A DNA stretch of 64,000 bases. Source: Porites lobata. Lineage: Eukaryota > Cnidaria > Anthozoa > Scleractinia > Poritidae. The position numbers and the translations under genes were made by a program. Each line of letters starts with the position of its first letter. The first letter of the stretch is position 1. The stretch spans positions 3,804,001 to 3,868,000 of the forward strand of contig CALNXK010000007.1 of the NCBI GenBank assembly GCA_942486035.1, read 5' to 3'. Shown here one piece after another: positions 37,896 to 50,500 of the stretch. The notes under the pieces are model-generated. The model worked only from the letters and a program-made list of their open reading frames with translations, was not told the DNA's origin and ran no database searches.

Positions 37896-38078
37896 CGAAA
37901 TTGCTGTGTGGCAAAAAAGTTAATGAGCCATACATTCTCTGTAAAATTTTGAGTTTTTAAAAGAGAATTTCTCCGAAACCATTCGGTGTATTGGGCTCAA
38001 ATTTTCAGAGATAACTGAAACTGTTATGCCCTTTAAATATTCAGAGTTTTTATTTTATTAGCGTCATAAGAAAGTGAG

Positions 38079-38121
<43 letters not shown>
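37602..38121. mobile_element. GGCGAATCTTTG-ended MITE carrying a CRE palindrome, copy 1
   Basis: A perfect 12-bp terminal inverted repeat (GGCGAATCTTTG at 37602-37613, CAAAGATTCGCC at 38110-38121). Just inside the left end is TGACGTCA (37615-37622), the CREB/ATF consensus. A block of about 60 bp (ACCTCATTAGCATACAACTC onward) is present two to three times in tandem near 37636-37800. The right part holds two AATAAA on the minus strand (38049-38059). Copy 2 is at 60284-60695. Confidence 0.85.
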
Positions 38122-38393
38122 CATTCGCTATGGAACTTGAGAAATTTCCTGTAAATGGCAAAATAATAAAAAAATGAAAACAAAAACAAACATGCCTTCC
38201 AAGTAGTATATCAAACGTTGCAAACAATAATGAACTTTGAAAAACTGTTAAGCTAACAAGTTTTCAAAAGGCATAATGAAAAACCGTTTCAATCTTCGTC
38301 AAGTTTTGTCCATCCGTTCCTCTCTTGTATTTGCTGTGTTATTCATGCTTTCTTTCCATGTTCTGAGCAGCTATTTTTTTGTGTGTGTTTTTC

Positions 38394-38576
38394 CTAGTTT
38401 GCTGGCAGTTCCCACCCACGACTGTTAGAATTTTGATATATTTCGTGACACAGCTGCTTAATTTTAAGGATAGACTTAAAATAATCGTTATTATCCAAAA
38501 CTGAAAAAAAAAAATTACAAGTGCTAAATCTTACAAGGCATGTTATGATTCGCATTTTATGATCGTTAAAACTCAC
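38394..38576 (-). other. PKD2 possible C-terminal extension or intron
   Basis: The PKD2 frame stays open for 60 more codons after a strong donor (ACG|GTGAGT at 38577/38576). This stretch is AT-rich, with a polypyrimidine run and TTTCAG acceptor ending at 38501. It may be intron rather than coding. Confidence 0.4.
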
Positions 38577-41500
38577 CGTCCTGACAGAAGCTGCAGAGGC
38601 TTGGGACGCTCGCGACGGGGATCCGCGGCTCGATTTGGCGGTGGGAGCTCGGGAAACAGCAGGGCTCGCATCGCCTCGGTTCATAGACGCCTCACTATCC
38701 CAGCGTTCCAGCTCCTCTCGGACAAGTTTCTCCATCTGGTCTCGTTTCAAGTCTCTCTCCCCGTGTTCACCACGGCCGTTCTGTTGAAGAAAACAGACGC
38801 GTCCCCTCAGGCGTGAAAGAACAGTTCTTAGAAAATATTTTCCTTTCCTTTCAGAGACCACGCTCTCTCTATATTTAATTTGGTTTCAAGTTAGGATTTG
38901 AAGAAAAAAGGTTTATCTGCATGAATATGAAAACACAATTGTTTTTTTTGTCTAAAATTTCTGCATGTGCTAACTCACATCAGCAATAGAGTCGAGTAGT
39001 TTAGCCATGGTCTCTCGTCGCTTCAGTTTGGCCTTCTCCATGGCTTCCAGTTTGACAAGCACAGCATCGATCTTGGAAACGATGCTTCCGATGGAGTGTT
39101 CCATTCGGTCTACGCGGCGACTGAGGCTGAAAAGTAAACGAAATGTGTTAAACTTTTATTCTATTTGAGTGTAAAATCCATTTTAAAAAAATGGTAACCG
39201 AAAGTCGCTGAATTGCGTCACAGAAAAGTACAGAAAACCGGTCGACTAAGTTACGTCTCCTACGCAGTTTTCTCGCAAAGCGCTTTTGCCCATTAAAGAC
39301 CGTTGAGTGACTATCCACAAAAAGACTGCATAGGAAGCTGGAAAAAATTCGAAGTTTGCTGGTTTAAAGAGTTGCATTCACATAAACACGGCAAGGGTTG
39401 GACGGGGTAACTTATGGATTCTAAGGTGACAAGTCAGTGTCATGTGTGGACTAAACAACAGAGTTAACAAAATACAAGTCCACCTTCACAACTATCACAA
39501 TTTACAATACTATACAATGAGATCAAAAAGCGACTTTGATTGGTGCGATTACTGCGTTAGCTTCTAACCGTTATCTAACACAACTCAGGCTTGGCCTGTG
39601 AGGGGCAAAGATAGGGCTCAAACAAGGTCAACTTACACATTAAACTCTTCATACGAGACTCCTCCTCCGCCGGCACTGGGACGACCCATAGCCGAGCCCG
39701 CGCGAGCACTAAGTCCTCCAGTAGATCCCTCGTCATCACTATCATCGCTGCCAGCGAAACTGTTGGCACTCTTCGGCCGTGCGCTCTTTGCTTCCTTGGC
39801 TCGTTCCATTTCCTGAATTTCATCGTTCAGTTCAGCCTATACGGACACGATTACAAATAAGAAGCCGAGCCAAGAGAGAAAAGTTCTGTTTAAAAACACG
39901 CCACAGATTCTTGTGTACACGCCTTTTAACAAATTTCACTGAGCTTGTGCTGATTTAAGTGGATTTTTGTAGTGCATAGGTTCTTTCATGTAAATTTCTG
40001 AAAGTTATAGCTTCAATATGAATGAAACTTAAGACTGATCCGAAAATTAAGAAGTGTGGTATAGCACGCGGTCTGAACTGACTGACCACTGAAGCGACGG
40101 CCGCTTCTAACCAGGAGCTGATCAAAATCAGGGTAATCAGCTCCTGCTGAGATGTGGTCCAACTTGCTGCCGTTCCTTACATCAAAAGTCCGAATTATAA
40201 AAGTTGGAAATGTGTCAAATATTGACTTGGGCCGGCAATTTAGCGAATTTTAAACCTCACCTTCTGTCCTTCAAGGTCTTCTTGCATCTTCCTCTGTTCC
40301 TCTTCATCCAAAATTCTGTCACCATCCAAGTCGTACTTGGCAAATACCGCTTCAATTTCAGCATCCGCGTGGCCACGCCTACAAGACCAGACACACAAGA
40401 TTTATGTCCACCGTTTTGTTACAGTGAAGCTACTGCATCTTAAGTTTACTAAATCTCTAAACTTTCTGTAAGGCAACATATCGAACAGCACCTTGCAAAT
40501 AGACAGCATGTCTGGATACGCCCAAGAAAACCACGGCAATGAAAAAGCCAAAAATTTCTATTTTAGCTAAAAAACATGTGTCATTGTTTTAACAACTGTT
40601 TTAGAAAGATTGCAAAATAACATTTGATTTAGGTGTTTTTATCATGAATGCTGATTTTAGCACTTTTTTGGAGAAAAAAAGGACAGAGAACAGAGCTGAC
40701 AATTGTTACGATTTTCCCGATTAAACGGAACCGTAAAAAAGTGATTTTAACCTGAATTTTGAATCATTTCACGGTTCAATTTTTCAAGTATAAATAATCT
40801 ATTTAAATGTACATTAGTTTAGATTACATCAACCTGCGGTGTTGAAACTCTAGTTAGCTAAAATGTAAATTCCGATAATAAAAAAAAAGCTAGTTACAGT
40901 GTTTTGGCGGGAGAATATTTTAACGCTTAGTCCTCTGGTCGAAACAGCCTGATCAAAAGACTTGAAAAAGATAACGTGCTACTGTGATGTACAAGCAGCG
41001 GACATTTCTTCTTACTGAACATAATCATCTGCAAATATCAGAAGCGGACAATTTTTAAGGCCTCATGCGTGTTTAAAAGGGTCTATTACATAATACCATT
41101 AACCATGTTTGGTTTTACAGAGTGCAAGCGATATTTATTCACAGTTCAGTGAAAGAACCTCGCTTAAACAAGCGACAAACAAACGCTGATTCGGTAAAAT
41201 TGTCCAGCGCGACGCCAGCATTTCAACGACAAAAAATCAGCGATACTTACGATTTCAAGTTAGCTCTCCATTCTTCAAAGTCCAACTTGTTATCCTGGTT
41301 TACATCTGCGCTCTTGAGTGCTTTCTGGATGTCGACGATTTTTTCGCGCTTGAATGAGAGTCGATCCAACATCTTCTGGTAGCCCTGTGGAGCAAAATCA
41401 ACTCGCTCACATAACCTACTTCTACAACAACATTTGTCTACGTAAAACTTGTTTCGAGGTAACTGATCAAGGTTTTGCTCGCCAAGCAATTTTCGATTTC

Positions 41501-44500
41501 ACAGTTACATCATTTCAGACACTCACTCCATTGACTCCAGCAGTTGTCTGATAAAAAGCTCTTTATAGGAGAAAACCTACTGCGCTGGGTGGGCTTATTG
41601 TAACATCCAATTAAAAGGCCCACGCAATCGAAAGAAACCAATCAAAAGTCGTCCATTTTGCGGTTGCCGAGCAACCAGTGAGTGAGTTCAATCAATTAGA
41701 ATTAGAATACGAGGACAGGACAGGAAATTGAAAAACCAATATAGTTTGTGTAAGTTGTGAATGTTGTTTTTTCAAACACCTGCTTGTACTTTCAAATTAT
41801 CGCTGCCTAACGTTCCATTAATTTACTGGATTTGGAACTTTGAATTACTCATGTTTCACTAGCTTAAAACCTAAGAGAACCGTCACTTACAATTAACAAA
41901 TATAAATGTTATCGGAAATCTACTGTGTTATTCATTATTTAGTTGAAAGTTTGTCGTTATACTATTTGCGATTTCAATTCCCCGCGGCGTGCAGTAAAAC
42001 ACCACCTAGAGCAAAAAGCAGAGTGCAAATCCATTGTCTTTTTTAAGAACGCGACAAAATTATATTTTATTTAAAAAGTTGTCTGAAAACGCTCGTTGGT
42101 AATTCCGGGCTGCTCATAAATCACTTGTAGCACAGAAAGAAGGTGTGTTTCCAGAAATTTCATCCGTCTTCAATGCAACAACGCTCATAATTTTACAAAA
42201 CTACATTGGCGAACATACTTGAAGAGAACTACGACTAGTCTCTTATTGTGAAGGTTTTCAACATTTTCTATAAACACTGATTACGTAATTGTCAATTCTT
42301 TATAGTTCAGTCGGTAGAGCACTTTACAACGGTAACGGTATAAAGCTAGAAATGATGGAAGTGAAAGTGAAAAATTACTTTATCTCGCGCCTAACGCGTT
42401 TTCCTCGGTCTTTCAATGAACGCCTTAACACTGAGCAAAAACAGCATTCCACTGATTTCTCCTAATGTGAGGGAAAACTTGAGCATAAGAATACTAATGT
42501 AGAAAGAGGCAAGAAGAGATGGCAGAAGCAAAAACACTTAATGATTTCAACACAGAAGCGATGCCCGCCTTTTGTGGAAGGAACACTTGCCAACAGTTGC
42601 CACTGATTCACCATCGCGAAAAAGCTCTGTGTCGCGTCTCACGCGTCCTGAGTCTCCGTTAGAACTATATTGCCCGTCTTCATAATTGACAAACAAACAG
42701 TGACATGTGAAACAGAGGGTTCACTTCCCCTCCGCCTTTTTTGTGTTTGAAACCGGGCTTACCTTCTTGAAATAGTCTCCAATCTCAAACTCGCTCTTCT
42801 GATTAGCGATGTTGGACTTGACCTCAGCGTAAGTGTCGTTGATGATGGCCAAGAACATATTGAGCAGCACAAAGAACACGAAGAACACATAGGTGATGAA
42901 GAAGATTGGACCGAGAACTCTGTTGGCTTGCTCCAGGGCGTGGAAGTCGAAATCACCCAGGATGATACGGAACAGTGTAAAGCTAGCAAAATGAATGGCA
43001 GTAAATCAATTTCTCGTTCGCAGATACACAACAACAAAAGTACATGTAAGCAACACTCTTTTATGTCCGAGGAGCTTGATTAAAGCCAAGCCCGCAAACA
43101 ACGTGTGAAAGGTTTGCGTGTTCCCGCGTGGAGCAAAGGCTGGTAAGTTCGTGGACTATGAATGGGTTTCTGGGAGGAGTATGTAGGTACTTGGAAGTAG
43201 CAACGCCCGGAACAAGCCACTTCTTAAAAGTCCAAAAAATGAGGATCCTGTTGAAATGCTAACGTGGAGATGTACGCGCGCGAGGGTTTGCGTGTTCGCG
43301 CGTGGAGCAAGTCTGGTAAGTTCGTGGACAACGTATAGGTTCCTGGAAGGAGTATGCAGGTACTTAGGAAGCAGCAATGTCTGGAACAGGCTACTTCTTA
43401 AAAGTCCAACAAATAAGGATCCTGTTGAAATGCTGACGTAGAGATATACGCGCGCGAGTGTTCGCAAATTTGCGCGTCGTGTTTTCTGTGTGCGAACAGT
43501 AAGCACTGCAGACGAAAGCATTTCCACTATGAACCAACACTTGGCGGAGTGTGGTAAGGAACGCCTTCCCCTCTCCCCTCCCCATCTACTCGTCCTTTTC
43601 TAGCGTTCCCTTTGTCCTGCACCCCTACATTTCCAAGAAATAAGGGGTAAGCTGGCGAGGTACAGAAAGCCTCTTTCTCTTGCTTTCTTATCATTCTCTC
43701 AGGCTGACAAGTGCGCATTTGCTTGTGAGATTAAACGTTATAACAAGAAGTGATGATAAAAGTGCGGAACTTACATGGAGTCCTCAAATGTGCTGAAGTC
43801 ACGGACCTGAGTACCAAACACAAGGTAACCTAACTGAGCATAGGCAAGGAAGATGATGAAGAACATCACAGCAAAGCCACCCACATCTTTTGCGCACTAG
43901 AAAAAAAATTATGTACAGTTATAACGTGGAAGGCTTTTACAACAGTGTACACGACGCATCACACAGCAAATGGCTTCGTTCGCCTTGAATATCTCCGTGT
44001 AAGGGCAGATCCATGAATCTTAATTGAGGGGGGTCCAAACTTTCACCCTTCATTGCTGTTCAGACGCTTTTGAGAGGCGAGGTTTTATTGAACCTTCCAT
44101 TATTTTATTAAATAACAAACAACAAGTATACGTTGTATGCGATCACTCCGTGGAAATAACTTCGGTTTTAAAGCACTTAATCGTTTGTTAGGGGAGGGTA
44201 CACCTCAAAAATTTGGGTGGGGAGTTTGCAGATGTGATTTTCCCTACCCTATAACAGTCCTTTGACAAAACAGAAAATTTAGCTCTATTTCAGACCCAGA
44301 AAGTCAAAATCTACAAGGGTCAAAAGGGTCACGAACTATATCAGTTCCCCCGGGACTGGTTTCTGGTAGGTCGCTACTTTGGTTTTGTATGCAGTACAAC
44401 ATGAGCTACTGGCCACAAAAGCGGGGAGGGGGGAGGGGAGGGAGGAATAAATAAAACAGGCTAATAAGGATGAGAGAAGATCAAAATGCAATGAAACCCC

Positions 44501-47500
44501 TAAATTAAAGAAAAGTGATAGGTTACATTGTTGAGAGTGGCAGAGAGCTGAGTCATGGTCTTGTTGAAGCTGATATACTTGAAGACCTGAAAAACAATAT
44601 CAATAATTAATACTGACTCTTCACCTCCTAATACCTAGATACTGAATAGAATCTACTGTATTCCAATAAAATCACTGTTAAATCAATCAAACAAACAAAC
44701 GGTAGGTAATGAGAATAAAGAAAATGTTTCACTCATTCACTCAATGTGAATAGATTGGACACCATCACCTTAACATGCATGGTAACATTTCTATTCATAT
44801 TTTACCTTGATCCAGGCAAAGAACACAGCCACTGCCACCATATTGTTGAACTGTGTTTGCCAAAATCCCAGGGAATCAAAATTGGCATACTGCTTGTTGT
44901 TCTTCAAGAGCCCTTGTAACAAGTCATTCACAGTCAAGGTGCGATACACATTAAACACGATGGCGACATAGCCAAGGAAGATGACAATGATATCAAGCAC
45001 ATTCCAGAAGCTCTTGAAGTACTTCAGCTTGTGCTTTTTGATCTCCAAGATCTCTTCAATGCTGTAGTAGATGATGAAGACGATAAAGATTCCCTCACAT
45101 GCCATCACAAAGTGGTCCAAAGTTGTGACGTAGCGGATTAGTTTCACTGTCCGGAAGTTGAATGATGGGATGCAGCCACCAGTGGCTGGGTATTCAAAGA
45201 TGAGCCTAACAAAAACAAGAGAAAAATGAGTTCCAGTTTGTGTTTAAACTAAAACATAGTTTTTAAAAACTATTATTATTATTCTTGTCTGTTAAGTTTT
45301 CTCAGAAACAGTTTAAAGGGACCCAGCAGGCATATAAATGCATGGAATTGATGGCAAATCACCTCTTGCGAGAATACATTGCACGTAATCAGGAGAAAGC
45401 CATTCCTTCATTTAACAATGTTTCTTTCCCTTTTTGCATTACTGAGCGGTAATGATGGGCTTGGGCTGCCTGTGCAGGAGTGATTTGCAATCATACCTTC
45501 CCAAGCCATTTCTTTCCAACCTCCTTAACTCAAATGAAACGACAACAAATCCCAAAGCCAGTTTTTTGGACTTGCCTATTAACTCCCTCCAAGCCTATTT
45601 AAACAGTCCTTACTGTTACATAAACCAATGAAATCATTGCTACACTGGCTCAGATGATGAGTTCAGTGGGTGAAAGTGGGGTACATACCTGACTATGCAA
45701 AACAAGTTGATGTTGGCATTGTAGACTGTGAAGTCAATAAACACCACCCTGGTACCACGGTCCAACCAAAGATTATCCTGAGAGAAAAAACAAACACTCT
45801 TAAATTCACTTCCCTGTTAAAAACTAAAATAACCAACTAACAGGCTATAATTACTGTTAATCCAAAACTATGAGTTGTTAAGTAATTAAGTGCCTTCACA
45901 GAGAGATAAATGAATTAATCACATTTCACAAGACTCAGTCACAGAATAATAATGGTAAGTAGGGTAATGTGAACGTGAGTTAACTAGGCCTGGTATAATA
46001 CACATGAACAGTAAGTTCTAAAAACACTGAAGTAAAGTGATGTTTGAATCCAATTCTGTTGGAGGTTAGTTAATGTAGCCTGCATCGCAGATGTAATCTA
46101 ACACCAGTTAGTAATGTCTGCAAAGCAGCACCAAGATCCTTGTTCTGTACTCCCCCCCCCTCAGGACTCAACGAATTACTGCAAGTGAGTTTCAAATTTC
46201 CTTTCATCCTGATTAGGAAATTGACAATGGCTTTTCTCAACAGTCCTATCATAACATATACTCAAATACTGGTACACAGGTGGGGGGCCAGAACAAGGAT
46301 TTCGGTGCTATTTCAAAGATGGACAAAGGGTAATGTGGCATTGCAGGGATTGGTTCCAGAGGTGGATCCAGCCCCCCCCAACCCCCCCACCTTATTTTGG
46401 GCTCCAGGTGAGGCCGAAAAATTTTTTTTTTTAAATCCAGGCCCCTTATCTGTAGGGGATAAACGATAAACGATAAAAGATAAACTTATTGATCTTGTTT
46501 GCCACTTTGTGACTTCTAGTCTATGCTTTGTTGTTCACAGCACATTTACTAGCATACACAACATTTTTTTACAACTTACCTTCAATTTGTCAATTAATGC
46601 TTTGGTTTTTTCCCTTCTGGCTTCCAGCAGCATAGTAAACCCTCCTCCACTGTATGTGGTAATTCTTCCCCAGTGAGACCGACCATCAAGCTCCTTTTCA
46701 GTTTGGTACGTCCATCTGTTACAAAACAGTATACTTCACATCAATTTCAGGACCACAAAAAGGCATGGTGGGTTGTCTGCATTGTCAGTAGGCTGGGCAG
46801 TTAACTTTTCATGGTCACTTGCCTGATAGATGTCATGGGCCAGAAAAGTCATGAGCCCTCTGACTAAATTGCAAACTTAGACAATCATGCAACAGCCTTG
46901 GTTAGGCAAACTTTGAGCAATTTTTGCTCAAAACAAATATTCCAAAGTAATACTTTTCATGTTACTTAACTTAACAGTTCTTGGAAGAGAAACTACAACA
47001 CCTGCCGCCAAGAAGACATTCAGAGGTCAAATTATTTCTCCCAAAGAGAGGGGGGAAAGGAGTGCTACCTTATAGTCTTTCAAGAGATTAAAAGTGTTTG
47101 AACACTCACGCAGATCCATTCATTAAGCCAAATGGTGCTTTATCCTCAGCACCAGGTGAGTAAGGTGCATAACACTCCTTGATCACACTCTGAAAGTCAG
47201 CATGCACACTGCAAGGGAAAAATATCTAACAGTGAGCCAGAGGGCTACCACCACTTTTAACACAAATAAATTAATAGTCACATCATCAGGGTTGTCAGAA
47301 AGTTTTGAAGTAGATGGCTGAGTTGTCAAGGTAAGCGGCCAGTCCAGGGATATTTTATTTAAAAAAGCAACATCTGTAAAGAAATGCTGAGCAGAGTAGC
47401 TGGCCGATACTAACCAAGTAGGTGGCAATTCTCGCCAGCAGATGGCTACTTTTGACAACCCTTCATCATGACAACTTCAAATTATCATTAAAGACACCTT

Positions 47501-50500
47501 CACTCCTAGATCACACTATGTTAGGATTACTAATTCCTCAAATATTATCCAACTTTTACATTAATTTTGCGTGAAAAAAATCCGATGATGTTACCATTTA
47601 GATGAACCCTGAATAGCACAACTTTTGCATAGCTCATGTACTAGATATTTAATTTTTTTGGATTTAAAGACAAAATTTAAATTTTTGTGAGGTTTTTCAA
47701 GAGTGAAATGGTTACTTACACACAGGAGTCATTCTTAACTCTCAGTTGTCTAATGCGTGGCCGTCCAAGGATTTTGTTCTCAAAATAGATGAAGCCAAGG
47801 TCATCATCTGATACATTCTTGCCGTTGTAGTATTGTTCCCAGTATAAGCCATCAGACAATGGACCATTGGAGTACTACAATAAACAGAAAAAAAGCATTT
47901 TGCTATGATTGTTTCAACAGGCTGTGCAGCTGTGAAAAAACTGAGTTGCTGAGCTAAACTCATCGGGCTTTGTATATCAATGTAAATCACATGTTGGCAC
48001 TGTGACAGCCCACAACATGATCAGAAACTGTCTGTGTGATCACAGACAGGGCAGTGTCTATAACATTTTAAGTTTCCGGGTAAATACAACAAGTCAAGTT
48101 GGCGGGGAACCAAACAGCCAGGAATTACTCTTGTTTCTAATTTCCTTCTATTTCCTTGTGAAAGTAGCCGGGGGTCATCTTCTTAGTAGTGTGGGGAGGG
48201 GGTGAGGTTACGCCAGCCCCTAGACCTTAATGACAGCCCTGCACTAAGATGCCCCATTTGTTGGACTTGATTTTGATGTGAAAATGGCAATAATTCCAAC
48301 TCAACAAATCCACTCTTACAGCACTCGCTCCTCCTCTTCTGGAAATTATTACATTAGCCACTCTAGACTAAATCAGAAAAATGATTCGTTTTCTATTATG
48401 GGAGCCAAAATTTGGAATAGTATACCTGAAAATTTACGAAATTCTTCAAAATCTCTCTTTAAGGAAAAAGTTCATACAATTCTGTTGAAAATATTTGAAG
48501 TTCAGGATAGATATGCTGACCTAAACACGATAATCTCCGATCTTAAAAAATATTAGCCCCCGCTTATCTAAATAGCTGCCTTGATTTTCTTATCTCAATT
48601 TCTCTCGTGACTGACCTTTTTTATTATAAATATGGTTCTTTTTCACTTCAACTTTTCGTAAGAAATCTTAAGCCGTCTACACACCACCTGCCTCGATTAG
48701 CCTTGCTATTTGCAGGTGGTGTGATATTTGTATATTTAATGTAAGAAATAAAGATGTTGCTGTTGTTGTTGTTGTTATAGAATTGTGAATTATGACCTTT
48801 AGACAAGTCTAAACAAAAGGAAGGGCCATGGGTGAAATAGCCGTTTTCTCATAGTTAAAATATCAATAGGATATTAAAATTAATTCTCTCTCTCTGTTTT
48901 TTTGTTTTTGAGAAATTACCTATCTGCATGAACTGAAAATAAACTGGGTCACTATTGCCATCATATTAACTTACCATCCAGAATTCCTTCATGGTGGTGA
49001 TATCCTTAAAAGTGTTTCTGTTCTCCATTGTTGTCTCCACAAACAAATCTGGGCAAAGTGTGATATGAAAATATTACAGTCATGTATCTTGCAGTCAAGA
49101 ATCCATCATCATATCACACACTCTAATTAAATTGCAAGCTGTCTGGAATACTACAATTTGAACTGCTGATGTAACTTTGTTCACTAACTCAAATCCCAAG
49201 ATTAAATGCAGTTTTTTTGTAATTCCAGCATAGTTACAAATCAGTGTATGCTTGTGTTCCGATGGAAGTGACTTTGGTTTTAAATCTGACCCCCCTAAGC
49301 TGTTAATGTCTTTAAAGCCTTTTCTTTTGACACTCTCATCCTTGGAATATTCCCAAAATATTTGAGTTAGGGAGTACAGACATTTCTGGCAACTACATGT
49401 ACACATTTACAACAATGGGAATATAGAGCTAGATGTATATGTTGTGTTTCAAGTTTATCCTTGGTTCTAATATTACAGGGGCAGATCCAGGGGGGTGGAT
49501 TGGGTGGCTAGCCACCCCCCTTTAGAGCAGTCCACCAAAACAATATAATACATGGAAAAAGAAACGGAAAAATATGTGGAACCCAAAAAAATATAGAAAT
49601 ACGTGGGTTGCAAAAACCTTGTGAAGCTAACCAGCCTTCGTCCTTCCTAAATCACCATGTTTTGGGACAAACGTAGGACAACTTAAAATAAATTAACGTA
49701 TAGTTTGATGGTCGATAGTTATCATCCTCCCGCCATTAAAAAATCCTGGATCTGCCCCAGTATTATTTTCCTTTGTTTTGGGGTATGGTAATGTATGATA
49801 ATGAGGTTTAAAACAAAGGAAAAAAAAAATCTAAACCAAGGATAATATTGAACCACAACATCTACATAACAAAATTATCTGACAAAACAAACCTCTCATA
49901 ACTTTGGTGTAGTAGTACATGGTTGAATTAGTCATTCCAAAGGTCACTGAAAGAAAAAAAAAAGAAAAAAAAAAGAATGAAAGAGCAGAAGAATGAATGG
50001 ATAGATAAAGGAAAGCCTTAAGGAATAAGGGAGGGATAGTTGAAGACTTGAAATAAATAATTATAGCCAACAGTTGAACTGTATAGTTTGCTGTTGCTGG
50101 TTTTATGTTGATCTCACCTCTCCCCCCCCCCCCCCCCCCCCCCAACCAAAGGAGAATGTCTTTTTGACACTGGGGGTGGTCATAGCTATCAATTTGTCAT
50201 TTATGCAGCCTGTAGTTCCGTTATGTTCCCACTGAATTCAAAATCACTTTTTTCATGTTATCAATTAACCTCCACCAAACAAAAAAAGGGCTGACAATTA
50301 TTACTACCCCAAAGTATTGCTTCTACTACTTACAGATGCACAGGATGGTAATGAAAACAAGATAGATTATCAGTTCCCGCAAAGTGGTCTTCACATGTGT
50401 CTCAGGGTCTGTATCGGGGTCTTCAGTCTGACGTGTACGCCACAGACCTACCAGTCAGTAAGGAAAAGCATTATAATATGAAACATTTTTCTTCTGTGTC

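Larger units (their letters stand above)
44806..50447 (-). other. PKD2 exons 2-9: S1, TOP (polycystin) domain, S2-S4
   Basis: Exon 2 holds S1 (LRELIIYLVFITILC). Exons 3-9 encode the extracellular polycystin domain with N-glycosylation sites (NST, NVS, NDS, NGS). It has a cysteine pair 14 apart (SC...ECY), matching the disulphide known in human PKD2, and blocks FIDFTVYNANINLFC and EYPATGGCIPSF. Exon 9 continues into S2 and S3 (EEILEIKKHKLKYFKSFWN), ending in the S4 segment FFAWIK. All are typical of TRPP channels. Confidence 0.92.

Noticed and set aside
43156..43527. 123-codon minus frame
   Set aside because: It spans the 173-bp tandem duplication, so its length and repeated peptide words are by-products of the repeat.
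43995..44300. GGGCAGATCCATGAATC start considered as a fourth CAGGGG-family MITE
   Set aside because: There is no matching right end and no target duplication; it is too degenerate to call.
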